Shown: positions 1 to 8,054, counted from the stretch's first letter. The stretch is DNA of 21,961 bases from a bacterium (GCA_021158595.1 JAGGUF010000046.1:1-21961), one strand, 5' to 3'. A program made the numbers and translations. The notes: generated from the letters alone by a model not told the origin.

Positions 1-37
1 AACACAAGGAGGGGGTTAGTTGGGGAAGAAAATTCCT

Positions 38-187
38 ATCCCCCACCTTAGTCCTCCCCCTTCCCAAAGGGAAGGGGGAGGATTGGGAGAAGGAGCCCCA
101 CCTTAATCCTCTCCTTTTTCTAAGGGGAGAATACAGAGGGGATCCTCCCCCTCCCTCTGGGAGGGGGAAGATATAGGTGGGGGAGGG
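38..187. repeat. GC-rich palindromic repeat cluster A (REP-like)
   Basis: Three consecutive palindromic units stand out from the AT-rich surroundings. Unit 1 is a perfect 14-bp inverted repeat (52-65 with 69-82) around an AAA loop. Unit 2 is a weaker palindrome near 107-130. Unit 3 pairs 143-155 with 159-171. The outer ends are inverted copies of each other: CCCCCACCT at 40-48 and AGGTGGGGG at 175-183. A related cluster sits at 20432-20620. A fragment of similar G-rich sequence lies at 7-25. No transposase is present in the window. REP/BIME or a small MITE-like element is the best description; the mobilising enzyme, if any, is unknown. Confidence 0.85.
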
Positions 188-293
188 AAATCTTCCTCTA
201 TTAACTGTCAACTTTTATTTTCCATTTAACCACTAACAACTAAAGAGCAAACTTCCATCTTAACTTCTTTCATTTCCTTCTTGTTAATACAAT

Positions 294-322
294 TTGATTT
301 TTTAAATTTAAATTGGTAAAAT
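294..322 (+). promoter_or_regulatory. putative metK promoter
   Basis: TTGATT at 294-299 and TAAAAT at 317-322 are separated by 17 bases. The expected transcription start falls at about 329-330, which is the A of the metK ATG, so a leaderless mRNA is implied. The region is AT-rich, so a chance match is possible. Confidence 0.45.
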
Positions 323-329
323 TTCCTTT

Positions 330-1499
330 ATGAAAGATTTTCTTTTTACCTCAGAGTCAGTTTGTAAGGGACATCCTGATAAGATCAGCGATCAGATTTC
401 TGATGCTGTTTTAGATGCTGTTTTAAGGAATGATAAATATGGAAGAGTAGCCTGTGAGGTTTCTACAGGAATGAGTTATGTTATCGTAGGCGGAGAGATT
501 ACTACCACTACCTGGGTTGATGTGAATAATTTGGTAAGAGAGGTACTCCGAGATATTGGCTATGATAAATCAGAATATGGCTTTGACTATCATACCGTAA
601 CTGTTTTTAATGTTATTCATCCTCAGTCTCCAGATATTGCTCGAGGGGTGCGGAAAACGGCTACCAAAAAACAGGGAGCAGGCGATCAGGGAATGATGAC
701 TGGTTATGCCTGTAAAGAGACACCGGAATTGATGCCTTTACCTATAATGTTAGCCCATAAGTTGGTAAGACGTCTTGATAAGGTAAGAAAGGAGAAGATT
801 CTTCCTTTTTTGCGGCCAGATGGGAAGAGTCAGGTTACGGTAGAATACAAGGATTCAAAACCCGTTTCTCTTCATTCAGTAGTGATTGCCGCTCAGCACA
901 ATCCAGATGTAAAACTTGAGAAGTTAAGAGAGGGAATAATTGAAGAGGTAATAAAGCCAGTATGCAAGAATTATTTAACAAAGAGAACCAAGTATTTTAT
1001 CAACAATACCGGCAGGTTTGTTATTGGAGGACCTGTAGCAGATTGTGGAGCCACGGGAAGAAAGGTAATTGTTGATAGTTATGGAGGAAGAGCCCATATT
1101 GGAGGGGGATGCTTTTCTGGCAAGGATCCTACCAAGGTAGATCGATCTGGAGCCTATATGACTCGTTATATCGCTAAAAATATTGTGGCTGCTGGAGTTT
1201 GTGAGAAGTGTGAGATTCAAATTGCCTATGTGATTGGAGGAACAAAGCCCTTATCAATAAATGTTAATACCTTTGGAACCTTGAACAAAAAGAGATTTCC
1301 AAAATTAACGGAAGAGAGGTTGGCAAAAATTATTCCAAAGATTTTTGATCTAAGTCCAGGAATGATTATAAGGCAACTTAATCTCTTGCGTCCCATTTAT
1401 CGAAAAACTGCCTGTTATGGCCATTTTGGAAGAGAGGAGAAGGAATTTACCTGGGAAAAAACAGATAAGGTAAATCTCATAAAGAGAATGTTAGGTTAG
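330..1499 (+). CDS. metK: S-adenosylmethionine synthetase (MetK)
   Basis: Makes S-adenosylmethionine from methionine and ATP in the cytoplasm, the methyl donor for RNA, DNA and protein methylation and the cofactor of radical-SAM enzymes such as the AmrS encoded at 17768. The 389-aa length is typical of bacterial MetK. Visible signatures are the N-terminal GHPDK motif (residues 14-18), the GAGDQG nucleotide loop (116-121), a GG.......G.TGRK.IVD.YGG segment (233-253) and the GGG.FSGKDP.KVDRS metal/phosphate loop (258-273). In that central segment the usual GDAGLT-type stretch reads ADCGAT, a modest departure. There is no Shine-Dalgarno sequence; the start is the first ATG, and the conserved N-terminus begins within ten residues of it. 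It stands alone behind repeat cluster A, 44 bases ahead of the DUF218 gene on the same strand. Confidence 0.97.
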   Translation: MKDFLFTSESVCKGHPDKISDQISDAVLDAVLRNDKYGRVACEVSTGMSYVIVGGEITTTTWVDVNNLVREVLRDIGYDKSEYGFDYHTVTVFNVIHPQSPDIARGVRKTATKKQGAGDQGMMTGYACKETPELMPLPIMLAHKLVRRLDKVRKEKILPFLRPDGKSQVTVEYKDSKPVSLHSVVIAAQHNPDVKLEKLREGIIEEVIKPVCKNYLTKRTKYFINNTGRFVIGGPVADCGATGRKVIVDSYGGRAHIGGGCFSGKDPTKVDRSGAYMTRYIAKNIVAAGVCEKCEIQIAYVIGGTKPLSINVNTFGTLNKKRFPKLTEERLAKIIPKIFDLSPGMIIRQLNLLRPIYRKTACYGHFGREEKEFTWEKTDKVNLIKRMLG

Positions 1500-1543
1500 T
1501 CTTAAAATTTTTGAGTTATTTCTGTTGTCCAGAATGAGTCTTT

Positions 1544-2257
1544 ATGCTTGTTTTGAAAATTTTAGAAGAGTTTTTCCTTCCCAGTGTTTTTATTTTTATT
1601 TTGATCCTTTCTGGAGCAATCTTACTTTTTAAATCAAAAAGAAAAAAGATTGGCAAGATATTGATAGTTTTAGGTCTTTGTTTTTATTGGTTTTTTTCTA
1701 TCACTCCTGTTTCAGATCTTATCTTATCTCCCTTGGAAAATAAATATCCTCCAGTCTCAAAGGTTGAACTTAATAAGGCAGAGAGAATTGTTTTGCTTTT
1801 AGGAGGGAAAGAGAGTGATCCTCGAAGGGCAAATGAGGTCTTAAGACTACGATTTTTGAAAGGTCAGCCCTTTAAAATCATTATTTCAGGAAGAGATCCC
1901 CTAAACCCCGAGAAGAAGGAGGCTGAAGAGATAAAAACATTTTTGGTCGAGAGAGGAATTACTCCTCAGAATATAATTTTGGAAAACAATTCCAGAAACA
2001 CCAAAGAAAATGCCAAAAATACAAAGGCAATAGTGGGAGATGAGCCATTTTTCTTGGTGACCTCAGCCTATCATCTACCCCGAGCAATGGAAATTTTTAA
2101 GAAAATAAAGACAACCCCCATTCCGGCTCCCACAGATTTTAAAATCGAAAAGAATTATGATATCTTAGATTTTTTCCCTCATGCCAAAAATTTAAGAAAG
2201 ACCAATTTGGCATTCCATGAATATTTGGCTCTTCTTTATTTAAAGATCTTTGATTAG
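1544..2257 (+). CDS. ElyC/SanA-like DUF218 (YdcF family) membrane protein
   Basis: A 237-aa protein with two N-terminal hydrophobic segments (about residues 11-29 and 37-55, separated by a basic SKRKK loop) followed by a soluble DUF218 domain. Family marks are VLLLGG (83-88), a GRD....EA segment (116-128), SRNTKENA (150-157) and SAYHLPRA (174-181). Members such as E. coli ElyC and SanA are inner-membrane proteins with the domain outside the membrane and are linked to envelope integrity and lipid-carrier/peptidoglycan metabolism; the biochemical reaction is not settled. The PVSDLILSPLE segment just after the second membrane segment resembles ElyC more than soluble YdcF. It precedes the phosphohexomutase and epimerase genes by 6 bases, so an envelope-sugar role fits. 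Family assignment is firm; the function is inferred. Confidence 0.85.
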   Translation: MLVLKILEEFFLPSVFIFILILSGAILLFKSKRKKIGKILIVLGLCFYWFFSITPVSDLILSPLENKYPPVSKVELNKAERIVLLLGGKESDPRRANEVLRLRFLKGQPFKIIISGRDPLNPEKKEAEEIKTFLVERGITPQNIILENNSRNTKENAKNTKAIVGDEPFFLVTSAYHLPRAMEIFKKIKTTPIPAPTDFKIEKNYDILDFFPHAKNLRKTNLAFHEYLALLYLKIFD

Positions 2258-2263
2258 GGTTTT

Positions 2264-3622
2264 ATGAAGATCAATCCAGAAATTTTTAAACCTTATGACA
2301 TAAGAGGAGTTTATCCAAGACAGATAAACGAGAAGATTGCTTTTGAGATAGGAAGAGCCTTTGTTCAGTTTTTAAAGAGAAAAAAGAGAAAAAAAACTAA
2401 AATAATAGTAGGCAGAGACAACCGAATTTCATCATCTTCTTTGGCAAGAGGTCTTAAACAAGGAATAAAAACCCAAAATGCTCAAATAGTGGATATTGGT
2501 CTTTCTACTACCCCAATGCTTTATTTCGGGATTAATTTATTAAATGCTGATGGAGGGGTAATGGTAAGTGCCTCTCACAATCCAGCGGAATACAATGGAT
2601 TTAAGTTAACAAGAGAAAAGGCCATCCCTATTTCAGAAAATACCGGAATTCAAGAAATAAAAAAAATCATTATTCAAAAAAGTTTCAAACGAAGTTCTTC
2701 CAAGGGAGAAGAGAAGAAAAAAAGGATAATGAGAGAATATATAAGATTTAACCTTTCTTTTCTTGACCAGTTAAAACTCTCTCCTTTAAAGATTGTCATT
2801 GACACCGCTAATGCTGTCTCTGGAATTTTGATCAAACCCTTAGAGAGGAGAATTAAAAAAATAAAGATTTATCATCTTTTCTGGAAACTTGATGGCAGAT
2901 TCCCTTATCATCAACCTGATCCTTTAAAGAAGGAGAATCTAAAATCCTTACAGAAAGAGGTTCTAAAAAGAAAGGCAGACCTTGGAGTGGCTTTTGATGG
3001 AGATGGAGACAGGATAATTTTTGTAGATGAGAAAGGAAAGGTTATTTCCGGGGACCTAATTACTGCTCTTTTGGCAAGGATAATTTTAAAAAAGAATCCA
3101 AATGAAAAGATCTTATATGATATAAGATCAAGTGATGTAGTAAAAGAGACCATTAAAGAGAATAGGGGAATACCAGTAGAGTCTCGGATAGGCCATTCCT
3201 TTATCAAAGAAAAAATGAGAAAAGAAAATATTGCTTTTGGAGGAGAACTTTCAGGCCACTATTATTTAAGAGAAAATAACTTTTGTGAGGCTCCCTTTTT
3301 TGTTCTTTTTAAGATAATGGAAGAGATTTCTGTTCAAAATAAACCTCTATCAAAGATTATCTCACCCTTTAAAAGATATGTTTCCTCCGGAGAGATAAAT
3401 TTTAAGATAAAAGACAAACAAAAAGCGATGGAAAGACTTGAGAATTATTTTAAAAATAAAGCATTGCAAGTCTCTCATCTTGATGGAGTAAAACTGAAAT
3501 TTAAAGACCATTGGATTTTGCTTCGTCCTTCCAATACAGAGCCCCTTTTGCGCTTGGTAATTGAAGCAAAAAATCAAAAGATTTTAAATAAAAAAATAAA
3601 AGAGGTAAGAAAACTAATATGA
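2264..3622 (+). CDS. phosphomannomutase/phosphoglucomutase (alpha-D-phosphohexomutase)
   Basis: Interconverts hexose 1- and 6-phosphates and supplies sugar 1-phosphate for nucleotide-sugar synthesis. The 452 residues carry the full four-domain family signature: FKPYDIRG near the N-terminus (8-15), the phosphoserine loop SASHNP (102-107, catalytic Ser104), the magnesium loop DGDGDR (245-250), the sugar-binding GGELSGH (326-332) and the C-terminal phosphate-binding RPSNTEP loop. It is closest to the bifunctional ManB/AlgC/PGM type; the sequence alone does not tell mannose from glucose preference or exclude phosphoglucosamine mutase, although GlmM normally has a slightly different serine loop. 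An AGGG lies just upstream of the start. The stop overlaps the next gene (ATGA at 3619-3622), so translation of the two is probably coupled. Confidence 0.93.
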   Translation: MKINPEIFKPYDIRGVYPRQINEKIAFEIGRAFVQFLKRKKRKKTKIIVGRDNRISSSSLARGLKQGIKTQNAQIVDIGLSTTPMLYFGINLLNADGGVMVSASHNPAEYNGFKLTREKAIPISENTGIQEIKKIIIQKSFKRSSSKGEEKKKRIMREYIRFNLSFLDQLKLSPLKIVIDTANAVSGILIKPLERRIKKIKIYHLFWKLDGRFPYHQPDPLKKENLKSLQKEVLKRKADLGVAFDGDGDRIIFVDEKGKVISGDLITALLARIILKKNPNEKILYDIRSSDVVKETIKENRGIPVESRIGHSFIKEKMRKENIAFGGELSGHYYLRENNFCEAPFFVLFKIMEEISVQNKPLSKIISPFKRYVSSGEINFKIKDKQKAMERLENYFKNKALQVSHLDGVKLKFKDHWILLRPSNTEPLLRLVIEAKNQKILNKKIKEVRKLI

Positions 3623-4545
3623 AAATACTTATTACCGGTGGTGCAGGTTTTATTGGTTCTCACCTTGTTGATAGATTAATAAAACAAAACCACAAGGTGG
3701 TAGTGGTGGACAATTTGTCTACAGGGAAAAAGAAGAATCTAAATCCTAAAGCGAAATTTTATAAAATTGATATTCGGAGTCCGAAAATCAGCCAGATTTT
3801 TGAAAGAGAAAGACCGAAAATAGTTTTTCATTTTGCAGCCCAGATTGATCTGAGAAAATCGATAGAAGATCCAATAAGAGATGCCAAAATTAACATTTTG
3901 GGTTCTTTGAATCTTTTAGAAAACTGCAAGAGGTTTAGGGTAAAAAGGTTTATTTTTGCCTCCACTGGTGGTGCAATTTATGGTGATGCTCATATCATTC
4001 CTACTCCGGAAGATTATCCTGAATTTCCATTATCTCCTTATGGAATTGAAAAACTGGCAATTGATAAATACCTGAATTATTATCATAAGGTTTTTGGTTT
4101 GCCATTTATTTCATTGCGATTGGCTAATGTTTATGGACCTCGACAGAACTCAAAAGGGGAGGCAGGAGTGGTGGCAATTTTCTGCGATAAAATGCTTCAA
4201 GGACAACAACCAATAATTAATGGCAATGGCAAACAAACAAGAGATTTTGTTTATGTTGATGATGTAGTTGAGGCTAGTATTTTAGCAATGAAAAGTAAAA
4301 AAACAGGAATTTATAATATTGGCACTGGCAAGGAAACAGATATTAACACCATTTTTAGAAAACTGAAAAGGTTAACGACCTCTAATTGCAAAAAAGTCCA
4401 TGGTCCGGTCAAACCTGGTGAACAAAAAAGAAGTTGCTTGGATTTTTCAAAAGCCAAAAAAGAACTTGGCTGGAGGCCAAAATATAGTGTTGATAGGGGC
4501 TTAGAGGAAGTGGTCAGGTGGTTTCAGAAGCATTCGAATCGTTGA
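3619..4545 (+). CDS. NAD-dependent nucleotide-sugar epimerase/dehydratase (GalE-like SDR)
   Basis: An extended short-chain dehydrogenase of 308 aa. The Rossmann glycine motif GGAGFIG is at residues 7-13, with an acidic residue (D31) at the end of beta-2 for NAD binding. The catalytic Tyr/Lys pair is YGIEK (Tyr141, Lys145), with Ser115/Thr116 as the third active-site position, and RLANVYGPRQ follows. The best match is UDP-glucose 4-epimerase or a related UDP-sugar epimerase; UDP-glucuronate decarboxylase and dTDP-glucose dehydratase cannot be excluded from this sequence. Its start overlaps the phosphohexomutase stop by four bases, so the pair probably makes one nucleotide sugar for surface polysaccharide. 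It ends in TGA, used as a genuine stop at the usual family length. Confidence 0.9.
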   Translation: MKILITGGAGFIGSHLVDRLIKQNHKVVVVDNLSTGKKKNLNPKAKFYKIDIRSPKISQIFERERPKIVFHFAAQIDLRKSIEDPIRDAKINILGSLNLLENCKRFRVKRFIFASTGGAIYGDAHIIPTPEDYPEFPLSPYGIEKLAIDKYLNYYHKVFGLPFISLRLANVYGPRQNSKGEAGVVAIFCDKMLQGQQPIINGNGKQTRDFVYVDDVVEASILAMKSKKTGIYNIGTGKETDINTIFRKLKRLTTSNCKKVHGPVKPGEQKRSCLDFSKAKKELGWRPKYSVDRGLEEVVRWFQKHSNR

Positions 4546-4658
4546 AATTGAATATGCTATATGGTTTTGAATTATAGCACCCTTTTCATCAACTGATTGG
4601 TCTTCTTATTTTTAAAAGAAATAGATTTTATTCTCAATGTCTAAAAAAGGATTTCAAA

Positions 4659-4805
4659 ATGAAAAGAAAGAAATTGCCAAAAAGTTTACGGAAGTATATC
4701 CGAAAAGAGAAATCTCGAATCCGTCGAGAGGTTTTAGATATAAAAGAACAAGAAAAAAGGATTAAAGAACTTGTTCAATCATTATCTAAAACTGGTAACC
4801 TATGA
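4659..4805 (+). CDS. 48-aa Lys/Arg-rich small protein, coupled to lysS
   Basis: Open frame of 48 codons beginning MKRKKLPKSL and ending in TGA at 4803-4805. The stop overlaps the lysS ATG (4802-4804) in an ATGA arrangement typical of translational coupling. An AAGGA Shine-Dalgarno lies at 4647-4651, seven bases before the ATG, which is one of the better ribosome binding sites in the window. The peptide is strongly basic in its first half and continues as a charged amphipathic helix with alternating Lys/Arg and Glu, ending in Gly-Asn-Leu. It has no membrane segment or cysteine pair. It resembles short basic hypothetical proteins I recall from Parcubacteria, but that memory is unverified. A role with RNA or the ribosome is a guess from charge and neighbour only. 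Confidence 0.7.
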   Translation: MKRKKLPKSLRKYIRKEKSRIRREVLDIKEQEKRIKELVQSLSKTGNL

Positions 4806-6259
4806 GTGCTCAAGAAGAAATTAAAAAAAGAAGGATTGAAAAATTAGAGAATTTTAGAAAGGCTGGGATTGATCCTTATCCCTCAGAGGTAAAAGCCCAT
4901 AAAAAGATAAGGGAGGCAATTTTAAATTTTGAAAGTTTTGTTGGTAAGAAAATAGTTTTGGTGGGTCGAATTCGAACCATCAGAGTTCATGGCGGTGCTA
5001 CCTTTTTACATTTTGAGGACTTTACGGGAAGATTCCAGGCCTATTTGAGAAGAGATAGGTTAGGAGAGCAAAGATATGAGTTCTTTTTGGATAATTTTGA
5101 CATAGGAGACTTTGCCCTGTTTGAGGGAACCCTGTTTAAAACAAAGAGAGGAGAGAAAACCATTGAGGTTGAAAACTACCAGATCTTGAGTAAGTCCATT
5201 TTGCCCCTTCCTGAAAAATGGCATGGACTGAAAGATATTGAGGAGAGATTTAGAAAGAGATATCTTGATATTTTGATGTCTCCAGAAGTGAAAGAAAAAT
5301 TTATTTTAAGATCCAAACTCATTCAGGCAGTAAGAGAATTCTTTTTAAACAAGGGTTATATTGAGGTTGAGACCCCTATTCTCCAGCCTCTTTATGGAGG
5401 AGCCTTGGCAGATCCCTTTAAAACCTATCATAAGAGTTTAGATATGGAACTTTATCTTCGCATTTCTTCTGAGTTGTATTTAAAGAGATTAATTGTGGCT
5501 GGTTTTGAAAAGGTATTTGAGATTTGTCGCATTTTTAGAAACGAGGGTGTTGATGCTGTCCATAATCCAGAGTTTACAATGTTAGAAACAATGTGGGCTT
5601 ATGCCAATTACAAAGATAATATGGATCTTATGGAAGAACTTTATGAGTCTGTGGCTAAAAGAATTTTCAATACCACCAAGATAGAATATCAAGGCAAAGA
5701 AATAGATCTTAAAAGACCCTGGAAGAGAATAACAATGGAAGATATTATAAAAGAGAAACTAAAGATTGATTTTTCTAAAATAGATGTCTCAGAGGCAAAA
5801 GAACAAGCAAAGAAATTTGGCATAGATACAAAGGGACTAAAGACCAAGGGAGAAATAATGAGCGAGTTGTTTGATCAAAAGATTATTCCTCTTTTATGGC
5901 AACCTACCATTGTTTACAACTATCCTATTGAGGTTTGTCCCTTAGCGAAAAGATGTAAAGACAATCCTTTTTATGCAGAGCGGTTTCAGCATTTTATTGC
6001 AGGTATTGAGTGCTCAAATAATTACTCAGAGTTAAATGATCCTCAAGAAATAGAGAAAAACTTAAAATGGCAGCAAGAAAGAAGGAAGAGGTTAAAAGGA
6101 GAAACCCATCCCTTAGATAAGGACTTTATTAAAGCCATAGAGTATGGAATGCCACCTACCAGTGGGATTGGTATTGGCTTGGATAGAATGGCTATTATTT
6201 TTACCAATTCCAAAACCTTAAGAGAGGTGATTTTCTTCCCTCTAATGAGACCCCGCTAA
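4802..6259 (+). CDS. lysS: lysyl-tRNA synthetase, class II (LysS)
   Basis: Charges tRNA-Lys with lysine using ATP. The 485-aa protein has an N-terminal OB-fold anticodon-binding domain (about residues 50-130, with VGRIRTIRVHGG and FLHFEDFTG) followed by the class II catalytic core. Motif 1 is around residues 184-197, motif 2 is FRNEGVDAVHNPEFTMLE (245-262) and motif 3 is GIGIGLDRM (455-463). YLRISSELYLKRL (218-230) is a LysRS hallmark, which separates it from AspRS and AsnRS. The length is normal. The start overlaps the stop of the small basic ORF upstream. The 3' end overlaps the convergent M49-like gene by four bases (6256-6259), with no room for an intergenic terminator. Confidence 0.97.
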   Translation: MSAQEEIKKRRIEKLENFRKAGIDPYPSEVKAHKKIREAILNFESFVGKKIVLVGRIRTIRVHGGATFLHFEDFTGRFQAYLRRDRLGEQRYEFFLDNFDIGDFALFEGTLFKTKRGEKTIEVENYQILSKSILPLPEKWHGLKDIEERFRKRYLDILMSPEVKEKFILRSKLIQAVREFFLNKGYIEVETPILQPLYGGALADPFKTYHKSLDMELYLRISSELYLKRLIVAGFEKVFEICRIFRNEGVDAVHNPEFTMLETMWAYANYKDNMDLMEELYESVAKRIFNTTKIEYQGKEIDLKRPWKRITMEDIIKEKLKIDFSKIDVSEAKEQAKKFGIDTKGLKTKGEIMSELFDQKIIPLLWQPTIVYNYPIEVCPLAKRCKDNPFYAERFQHFIAGIECSNNYSELNDPQEIEKNLKWQQERRKRLKGETHPLDKDFIKAIEYGMPPTSGIGIGLDRMAIIFTNSKTLREVIFFPLMRPR

Positions 6260-7581
6260 TCTTTAAGATTGGGAGATGAATATTTATTTAAAAACTCTTT
6301 GGCCTCTTTATAACTGCCTAAGGCAAGGTAATATTCAACCAGACGAGAGAGTTGGTCAATACAAATAGAAAGTTTGGTAAAATTAGGGGAATAGATATTC
6401 TTATTATTTTTTTTAATCCCATTTTCCCTTAAGAGGAAGTTAAAAGCAATTTCTGCTCGGGGTTGGTAGTGAAAAGAGAGATTGGGATTTTTAATTGAAA
6501 GTTGTTTTAAACTAAAGGTCCGACAGATATAAAAAAGGAAAATGGCTTCTAATTCTTTTTGGGAGATGACACCTTTAAGGAAAAGCATTTCCCCACTTTT
6601 TAAACTTAAGATATTAGCAAGAAACTCCTCAAATATATAAAAGAGATTCCCTAATCTCCTTTCAGCATCTTTATATTGAATTAAGGAATAGGTGAGTTCA
6701 TTTAAAAGGGTATAATGTAAGGCTCCGGTATAAAGAGTTTTTGGAGAATAGGATTTCTGGATTTTTTTATCAAAGATTTTTTTGAAAATTGGAAGATAGT
6801 CTTTTTCAAATCTTAGTTTTAAAACCGGCTCAAACACTGTTAGTTCTGAGCCGTATTTTTTAATTATCTTCATACTTCGAGGAAGATTCATTCCAGATAT
6901 TAATAACTCACTTATTAATCCACTTATAGCCACTGTCTTATCAATTCTTATCTTAACCTTAGAGACATTAATTTTTTTAGAGCCCGGTAAGATTTTTCTC
7001 TGACTGGACAGCACAATACTTATTAATCTTTTTGCTTCTTCTGTTTTTTCTTTATCCAAAATCCCCACCCATGCCTGATAGGCGTATTTTTTGGCAAATA
7101 GTTTATCAAGATACCATTCAATGGGACCGATGATAAAACCAATCTTAAAGTCTGGACCCTTGAGCAATAAGATATCACTTTTGTCATAATTGCCATCAAG
7201 CAGTGAATCAGCCCGACTGTTTAGATATCTTACAAATTCTTTCTCTTCTGATAGTTTTGCTGCCTCTTTTATGATTTTAGCAATTGGTTTCAATTCCTTT
7301 TTAAACCTAATATGATAGGGGACAGAGATGAGTTTGCCCTTTTTATTTTTTTCTACCAGGGTATAAGGATTCAAAATTAGAGGATCATTTTTGGCTGCCT
7401 TTTCAATTTCTTCTTTTTTCACATTATGGGGATAAAAATTAGCCCCCGGATATCTTTCATTTTTCTGAGATAGATACAAGGGGGCTATAAGTTCAACTGC
7501 CTGGACCAATCTTTCCAAGATCCTTTTTTCTTTTAAGGAAAGTTCCTTTAAATCTATTTTAAATTTTTTGAAGGCTTTCAT
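6256..7581 (-). CDS. M49 (dipeptidyl-peptidase III)-like protein lacking the zinc site
   Basis: A 441-aa protein with no signal peptide or membrane segment. From memory of the family, its order of conserved blocks follows bacterial M49 peptidases: YPGANFYP (44-51), NPYT (71-74) and VPYH (87-90), RADSLLDGNYDKSD (123-136), IGPIEWY (151-157), then a helical C-terminal half ending in AFNFLLRENG (379-388). Where active relatives carry the zinc-binding HE..H/HE..GH helix, this protein reads NELTY (294-298). Where they carry the EE..AD/E glutamate helix, it reads EEFLAN (318-323). The metal-ligand histidines are therefore gone, while both glutamates of the second motif remain. The gene is intact, so a non-catalytic binding or scaffold role is inferred. 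Its ATG overlaps the Gre-factor stop upstream (7578-7581). Family assignment is probable, not certain. Confidence 0.65.
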   Translation of the reverse strand: MKAFKKFKIDLKELSLKEKRILERLVQAVELIAPLYLSQKNERYPGANFYPHNVKKEEIEKAAKNDPLILNPYTLVEKNKKGKLISVPYHIRFKKELKPIAKIIKEAAKLSEEKEFVRYLNSRADSLLDGNYDKSDILLLKGPDFKIGFIIGPIEWYLDKLFAKKYAYQAWVGILDKEKTEEAKRLISIVLSSQRKILPGSKKINVSKVKIRIDKTVAISGLISELLISGMNLPRSMKIIKKYGSELTVFEPVLKLRFEKDYLPIFKKIFDKKIQKSYSPKTLYTGALHYTLLNELTYSLIQYKDAERRLGNLFYIFEEFLANILSLKSGEMLFLKGVISQKELEAIFLFYICRTFSLKQLSIKNPNLSFHYQPRAEIAFNFLLRENGIKKNNKNIYSPNFTKLSICIDQLSRLVEYYLALGSYKEAKEFLNKYSSPNLKD

Positions 7582-8054
7582 TGATATTTTATTTTCAGGA
7601 TTTTACAGCGATGGTTAACAATAGGGGTTTTGATAGTGATAGTTTCTCCTTCCTCTTTTCCAAGGAGAGCCTTACCGATAGGAGAAGAGGTAGAGATTTT
7701 TTTGTTTGCAGGGTCTGCCTCTAATGTTTCCACAATGGTAAATTCATCAATTTCTCCATTTATTTCTATCCTTACGGTGGTGCCCAATGTTACCTTTTTG
7801 GGAGGCTTTCTTTTTTTTCTTATTATCTTTGAGTTTTTGAGGATATTTTCTAATCTTTTTATCTTTTCCTCAATAAAGTCTAAGTCTGTCTGAAGGGCGC
7901 CATAATCAGGATTTAGATCTTCAGGCCTCCAGAGTTCATCTCTTAACTCCTTTATCTTCAATTTTTTTTCTTTTCTCAATTCCATCAATCTTTGGTATTC
8001 TTCCTTTTTTCTTTGAAAGCCAGTGGCTGTTAAATAATATTTTTTCTCTCCCAT
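7578..8054 (-). CDS. GreA/GreB-family transcript cleavage factor
   Basis: A 158-aa Gre protein: N-terminal antiparallel coiled coil (about residues 1-75), then the FKBP-like C-terminal domain with SSPIGKALLGKEEGE at about 123-137. Gre factors enter the RNA polymerase secondary channel and promote cleavage of backtracked RNA. At the coiled-coil tip, where GreA normally reads GDL.ENAEY, this protein has EDLNPDYGAL, so one tip Asp is retained while the usual second acidic residue is Pro and an Asp follows one position later. Activity may be conserved with shifted acids. The stop overlaps the start of the M49-like gene (TCAT on the plus strand), so the two are translationally coupled. A hairpin lies 14 bases upstream of the start. 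GreA and GreB cannot be told apart here. Confidence 0.9.
   Translation of the reverse strand: MGEKKYYLTATGFQRKKEEYQRLMELRKEKKLKIKELRDELWRPEDLNPDYGALQTDLDFIEEKIKRLENILKNSKIIRKKRKPPKKVTLGTTVRIEINGEIDEFTIVETLEADPANKKISTSSPIGKALLGKEEGETITIKTPIVNHRCKILKIKYQ

Noticed and set aside
4637..4762. Alternative 42-codon frame in the same interval as the 48-aa ORF
   Set aside because: It has no Shine-Dalgarno, no overlap with lysS, and a less coherent composition.
7630..7893. 87-codon plus-strand frame opposite the Gre gene
   Set aside because: It is antisense to a clear Gre coding region, with a hydrophobic low-complexity translation and no family resemblance.
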